Part shown: piece by piece, positions 44,201 through 47,200 of the stretch | How the letters are laid out: each line of letters starts with the position of its first letter | Numbering within the stretch: position 1 is the first letter of the stretch | Origin: Gigantopelta aegis | Taxonomy: Eukaryota; Mollusca; Gastropoda; Neomphalida; Peltospiridae | Reading direction: 5' to 3' | DNA length: 64,000 nucleotides | NCBI RefSeq assembly: GCF_016097555.1 | Contig: NC_054704.1 | Location: 95,134,204-95,198,203 of the forward strand | Translations under genes and position numbers: made by a program | Notes under the pieces: model-generated | What the model was told of the DNA's origin: nothing | The model's input: the letters and a program-made list of their open reading frames with translations, nothing else | The model's database searches: none

Positions 44201-47200
44201 CATTATGATGTTGCTTCCCCAGTCCCATCTCAAACTGTGCATATCCCCTTCTAATTGTGATTGAAACATTTTGAGATGGTCCTTGTTATTCATAAAAAAA
44301 AATACAAACAATAATATGGATAATATATAAATTATTACACTCGTGTGTGAATCGTACTGATTTTATGAAGCTCTAGTCAGGATTCATGTACATGTATTAC
44401 CTTCACTCTTGCTCAGGCAATAAAAAAATCCTTACACTCGTTTCGTAATATCAGTGCAACACACACTCTTGTATAATAATCTCTATTTAATATTGTCTAG
44501 AATAACTTTATTCCAAACCATATAATGTAGGCAATTCAAATATGAAAAATACAAAGTAGGAATGTTGCTAGCACGAAACCTTTTGTTCTGCAAATGAGTT
44601 AGCCTAACAGTTAAAGTGAATGTTTTGTTGTAGATGTTGTGGGCATACAGATACTGGGATGTGGAAACCAACATGGCCAAACACTTGACCAGTATTCTGG
44701 ACACGCTAGAGAAGGTGCTGCAGAAAGAAATGGAGGAATACACCACTCATGTTTACTGGCTCCAGAAGTCGAACATAACGGTTTACGATCCGAAGCACGG
44801 AGAGATCCAAGCTGAAGTTTATCTTCCATTTCCTGTAAACTCTCTCGATACTTTGCCTGGATTCCAGGCCTACTTTAGGAGCATCAGAAGTTATGCTGAT
44901 TACTATGCAGATAAAATTAATATACTGCAAAAACTGGTAAAAATTATATTGGTCTTATTCTTTAGATTCATAATTGTTTGTGCTGATTGGCTAACATACT
45001 ATTGGAGTAAAACTATTGACAAAAACCCCACTATAATTTGTATTACAACTGCAAAAACAAAATGGTTGAATTATATTTCAAATTTCTTTTTTGGACTCTA
45101 AAATAAAGAATCGAACCTTTGGCTGTAATCGTTCTTACCTAATTGTAAAACAATGTTAATTTTTGCTTAGAATTCTTCATTTCCAAGTACATTGTCTCAC
45201 ATTTGACTACAAATAGTGTTTTGTAATCTTTTAAAAATGACTTGAAATGCTTTCTATTATATTAATTTTAATGTGATGAAATTTTATCTGTTTACTTTTG
45301 TTTTAGTATTTGTCTTATTTCTGGGGATCAAGGAATAAGACCACTGAACCGACAGCCGATTTCAATGAAGAATTAAAGGTCTGTTTTTGTTCCTTCTTCT
45401 GTAGCAATACCAGCAACAGTCTAGCACCTTAGCCTCATGTATACTTTAACTCTTGCAGTTCACAGTGACGTAAACAGGAAAATAATACCATGAAACCTCT
45501 CAAAACCAGCCACTCAATAAAATGGAATTCCCTCAAAGCAAAATATATTTCATGGTCCCGTGTTTTATGCAGCTTTAATCCCGGAAAACTGAAAACCTCT
45601 CTACTCTGAATACCAAACCAATTATCTGGGCCTGCCTGTTGTGATTATTTAATACAAATTTCACTTCTGAAGACAAAACGCTCAAAACCTTTCAAGCAGC
45701 ATTACATGTCTTGATCATGCCAATCAGCTGTCAAAGTCGCAACCTTACTGGCAATATAGGATTGTATGAAGGGTGTTCGGTTTACTGAGGTTTTAAGAAA
45801 CAGCCTTGATAACCATTTTTTAATTTTTACTATTAATATTACCAAGATACAAACATGTGTTAAATTACATTTATAAACCAACAATAACCAAATTAAAGTG
45901 GAAACTCTTTATGTAGATTGTTGAGCTTTTGTGATCAAATAACACGAATACATTTGGAACATGTAACAGATTGAAACGTCAAGAAATGTTCTGAGTTATT
46001 AAACCTTCGTTTACTTCCATTTACATTATTCTCGTACTGCGATTTATAGGTGTCACTTTTCTTGATTATGTCAGATACAGTCGATTTCCCAATGCCAAAT
46101 TAATCACTTAGTGACTGTAATGTTGGTTTGGGTAAACTTTTGTATTTGTTAATAATTTTAACTTTATTGTCCAGTGACAACTCTACACGACGCCGTTTTG
46201 CTGGACGTTCGGACATGTTGACAATCGATATGGAAATGAAATGCTATTGACGTACCTACGAAACATATCGGAAACAGAAGCCGACTTATTTGTCTAAATA
46301 AACAGTGGAACAGAGACAATGAGAATGCAATTAATTAAATTTATGGTTGCTTTGTCGGGTCCTCGTGTAAAATAATCAGATATAACCAGAGATAAATTTG
46401 TTCGGAAGAGGTAATAATCTCATTCCCAAAAAACACAGTGCACATGATTATTCCCGTTACAAACTTAAAGGTGTTAATTGAATGACAAGGCTTAACGGAA
46501 ATCTAGGTAACAGAGACTAATTAGAGCATTGTTCGACTAATGCTCAAACATGTCCCGGACACGCTACACCGAGCATGCGCATACCATCTGGTATAGTTAG
46601 TAACACCGCAACTTTGACAACTAATTGGTATGGTCAAGACAGGCGACGCTCCTTCAGAGTTTTTAATTGTTCGGTCTTCAGAGGTAAAATTTGTATTGAA
46701 TAAACAAAACGGGACCCGGAAATTCGTTCGGTATTCAGAGTAGAGGGGTTTCCGGTTTTCAGGGGTTTATTTCAGTGGTTAAAGCTGCGTAAAATGCGGG
46801 ACCGTGAAAAAAGTTCTGTGTTGAGGGAATTCCGGTTTACTGAGGGTCCGGTTTACAGAAGTTTCACTGTAGATGTAAATATTTGTATTTGGGGTTTCTG
46901 TTTGGGGGTATCTTTGGGTTGGAGAGGCTCACTGACTGAAATCAAGGGCACAAAACATGCACGTTTCTAAAGGGGTTTGCGTGCTTCCCAGAAAAATGTT
47001 TAAAACTAAATGTCCTGGGCCCGTTTTAAAAGGCGATCACAGCATTATGATCACCGTACGTGCATAGCTACCTAATGCACTTAATGCGATGTTAGCAATA
47101 AGATCACTTTGTAAAGTGGGGCCCTGAAATGTAATTTCCTGTGTTCTATAAGTAAAATATAATATGACATGCCTCTGTACCACTAAGGTTTCGGGCACAA

